Assembly: GCF_004965515.1 (NCBI RefSeq)
Contig: NZ_SSHH01000001.1
Coordinates: forward strand, 995,280-1,059,279
Direction: 5' to 3'
DNA: 64,000 nt
Source of the DNA: Alteraurantiacibacter aquimixticola
Lineage (GTDB): Bacteria; Pseudomonadota; Alphaproteobacteria; Sphingomonadales; Sphingomonadaceae
Part shown: positions 62,882 through 64,000 of the stretch, piece by piece
Layout: each line of letters starts with the position of its first letter
Numbering within the stretch: position 1 is the first letter of the stretch
Position numbers and translations under genes: made by a program
Notes under the pieces: generated by a model
The model's database searches: none
Seen by the model: the letters and a program-made list of their open reading frames with translations, nothing else
Told to the model about the DNA's origin: nothing

Positions 62882-63156
62882 CCGAGCTCTCCCGGCACGC
62901 CGGCCTTGATGGCGAGCGCATGGACGCGGTCGCCCGGAATGTCGCCCAGCGCCTTGTTGACCATGCGCTGGCGATTGACGCGGTTCTGGCCTTCGAAAGC
63001 GGTGCTTTCGATCACGACGGTGAAATGCGATTCTCCGCTGCCATCGTCGCCCGCATGGCCGTGATGCATGGCGCTGTCATTGATCACCTCCAACCGGGTC
63101 GGCGCGAAGGCCTTGGTCAGCAGCTGTTCCATTTCAACTTGTACGGGTCCGGCCAA
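62878..63156 (-). CDS. BolA family protein
   Basis: BolA-like protein of 92 residues, partner of monothiol glutaredoxins in Fe-S or iron handling. The start is taken as TTG 63156 with GGAGAAG upstream, because relatives begin M-x-GPV; ATG 63132 is eight residues inside. Conserved features are RLEVINDSAMHHGHAG, SHFTVVIES, RQRMVNKALG and VHALAIKAGVP. Confidence 0.9.
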   Translation of the reverse strand: MAGPVQVEMEQLLTKAFAPTRLEVINDSAMHHGHAGDDGSGESHFTVVIESTAFEGQNRVNRQRMVNKALGDIPGDRVHALAIKAGVPGELG

Positions 63157-63220
63157 AATTCTTCTCCGATCGGCGCTTCGGGGGTTTTCATCTGGGCCCC
63201 CATACCCCAGTTTCAAGCGA

Positions 63221-63811
63221 ATGCGCTCAAGCAAATTCCACGGACGATACGAGCATGGAGGCCGGACCTGCGAGGCGCCCCAATGCGACGGTGCGGGTGA
63301 ATTCCGCGCGCCTGGTAATCGCGGCCACGGCTTTGACGGGCCGGGCGAATGGCGCTGGTTCTGCCTCGACCATATTCGCGAATTCAACGCCGGATACGAC
63401 TTCTTCGACGGTATGAATGCGGATGAGATCCACTCCGCCCAGTCGCCGACTTCCGGCTGGCAGACAGAGACCCGGGCCTTTCGTCCCACCGCGGGCGTGG
63501 ACGGCTTGCCGCGCTGGGCCGATTTCCACGATCCGCTCGATGCCATCGGTGCGCGGGCGGAAGGGATCAGGCAGCAGGCCAAGGGCCGCCAGCACGAGCA
63601 GTTCAGCCGCTTCACCCCGATGGAGCGCGAGGCGCTGAACGTGATGGGGCTGACCCCGAAGGACGATCGCGCAAGGCTGCGCCGCCGCTATTCGGAACTG
63701 GTGCGCCGCTATCACCCGGACCGCAATGGCGGGGACCGGCGGCATGAGGGGCGCCTGCAGAAAGTCGTCGAGGCCTACCAGCTGCTGCGCAAGGCGGACG
63801 CTTTCGCCTGA
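63221..63811 (+). CDS. J-domain (DnaJ-like) protein
   Basis: Protein of 196 residues with a C-terminal J domain (about 145-195): LTPKDDRARLRRRYSELVRR and YHPDRNGGD with the invariant HPD motif needed to stimulate DnaK. The N-terminal part has CEAPQCDGAGEFRAP and WRWFCLDH, with three cysteines that could bind a metal, and lacks the Gly/Phe and zinc regions of DnaJ. A J-protein with an N-terminal extension of this kind is common in alphaproteobacteria next to bolA. Start ATG 63221 has no strong ribosome site. Confidence 0.9.
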   Translation: MRSSKFHGRYEHGGRTCEAPQCDGAGEFRAPGNRGHGFDGPGEWRWFCLDHIREFNAGYDFFDGMNADEIHSAQSPTSGWQTETRAFRPTAGVDGLPRWADFHDPLDAIGARAEGIRQQAKGRQHEQFSRFTPMEREALNVMGLTPKDDRARLRRRYSELVRRYHPDRNGGDRRHEGRLQKVVEAYQLLRKADAFA

Positions 63812-64000
63812 CTAGCTGCGCTGCTGGCGGAAGGCCCAGCGCAGGGTCCCGCCCAGCGCATTGGTTGCCAGCCTTGCAGGCAGGGCGGCGAGGCCCGGCG
63901 GTTCTATCCCCAGCATGGTGCGGGCGAAGGGCGGCAACAGGGAGATCGCGGCATTGGCGAGCGCGGGCTGGATCGCGCCCACTGCTCCTCCGCTATTCCC
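63812..64000 (-). CDS. partial 3' end of a gene, possibly DUF2236/MpaB-like
   Basis: An open minus-strand frame enters from the right edge and ends at TAG 63812-63814, giving 62 residues with good codon use. The readable segment AISLLPPFARTMLGIEPPGL and the basic C-terminus LRWAFRQQRS resemble the end of DUF2236 (MpaB-like oxygenase) proteins, but the match is by eye only. Its stop lies directly beside the J-domain stop (convergent). Confidence 0.6.
   Translation of the reverse strand, partial: GNSGGAVGAIQPALANAAISLLPPFARTMLGIEPPGLAALPARLATNALGGTLRWAFRQQRS

Overview
The window is GC-rich, gene-dense chromosomal DNA from an alphaproteobacterium, most probably a sphingomonad of the Erythrobacteraceae type. 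Four large TonB-dependent receptors, SusC-like glucan uptake without SusD, the infA-maf-RNase E/G-yacG order, TIGR01782-type receptors beside flavin-dependent halogenases, and an H+-pyrophosphatase all fit that group. The assignment rests on gene content and protein style; no 16S gene is present. No prophage, integron, CRISPR array or intact insertion sequence was found.

Bases 1-18.6 kb form an alpha-glucan (maltodextrin/starch) utilisation locus: a TonB receptor, a GH13 lipoprotein with a sugar MFS transporter (minus strand), a LacI regulator, a DUF6445 protein, a second TonB receptor, and a tightly coupled operon of halogenase, GH13 lipoprotein, GH13_23-type alpha-glucosidase and GH97 alpha-glucosidase. 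The operon ends in the decayed remains of a second halogenase. Receptors bring oligosaccharides across the outer membrane, lipoprotein and periplasmic enzymes cut them, and the MFS protein imports the products. Four related palindrome-like sites in front of these genes suggest one LacI-type regulon.

From 18.7 to 32 kb come a PAS-GGDEF-EAL protein, a repeat-filled intergenic region, purQ-purS, a PepSY membrane protein, an M16 protease, purC, another TonB receptor, and a three-gene operon (Na+/H+ antiporter, unknown 109-aa protein, formate/nitrite-type channel). From 32 to 40 kb lie a divergent HxlR regulator/SDR pair, WrbA, a two-part sodium:solute symporter split by a palindromic repeat, a small unknown protein, a large MHYT-PAS-GGDEF-EAL protein and tRNA-Phe.

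From 40 to 64 kb the content is mostly housekeeping: yacG, RNase E/G-like, maf, infA; an unusual TTG-started TonB receptor with a Gly/Pro-rich insert; a BaiN/HI0933 flavoprotein; a diguanylate cyclase; an APC permease; uvrC; tesB; a cupin/JmjC-like protein; hppA; thiL-nusB-hisD-hisG in one overlapping operon; a DUF2332 protein; an FKBP; YceI; pirin, GST, BolA; a J-domain protein; and a partial gene at the right edge.

The most unusual signals are non-coding: a repeat present twice (about 21.2 and 59.9 kb) whose hairpin stems differ in sequence but keep pairing, a structured region upstream of the cupin-like gene, and direct/inverted repeats upstream of the TTG-started receptor.
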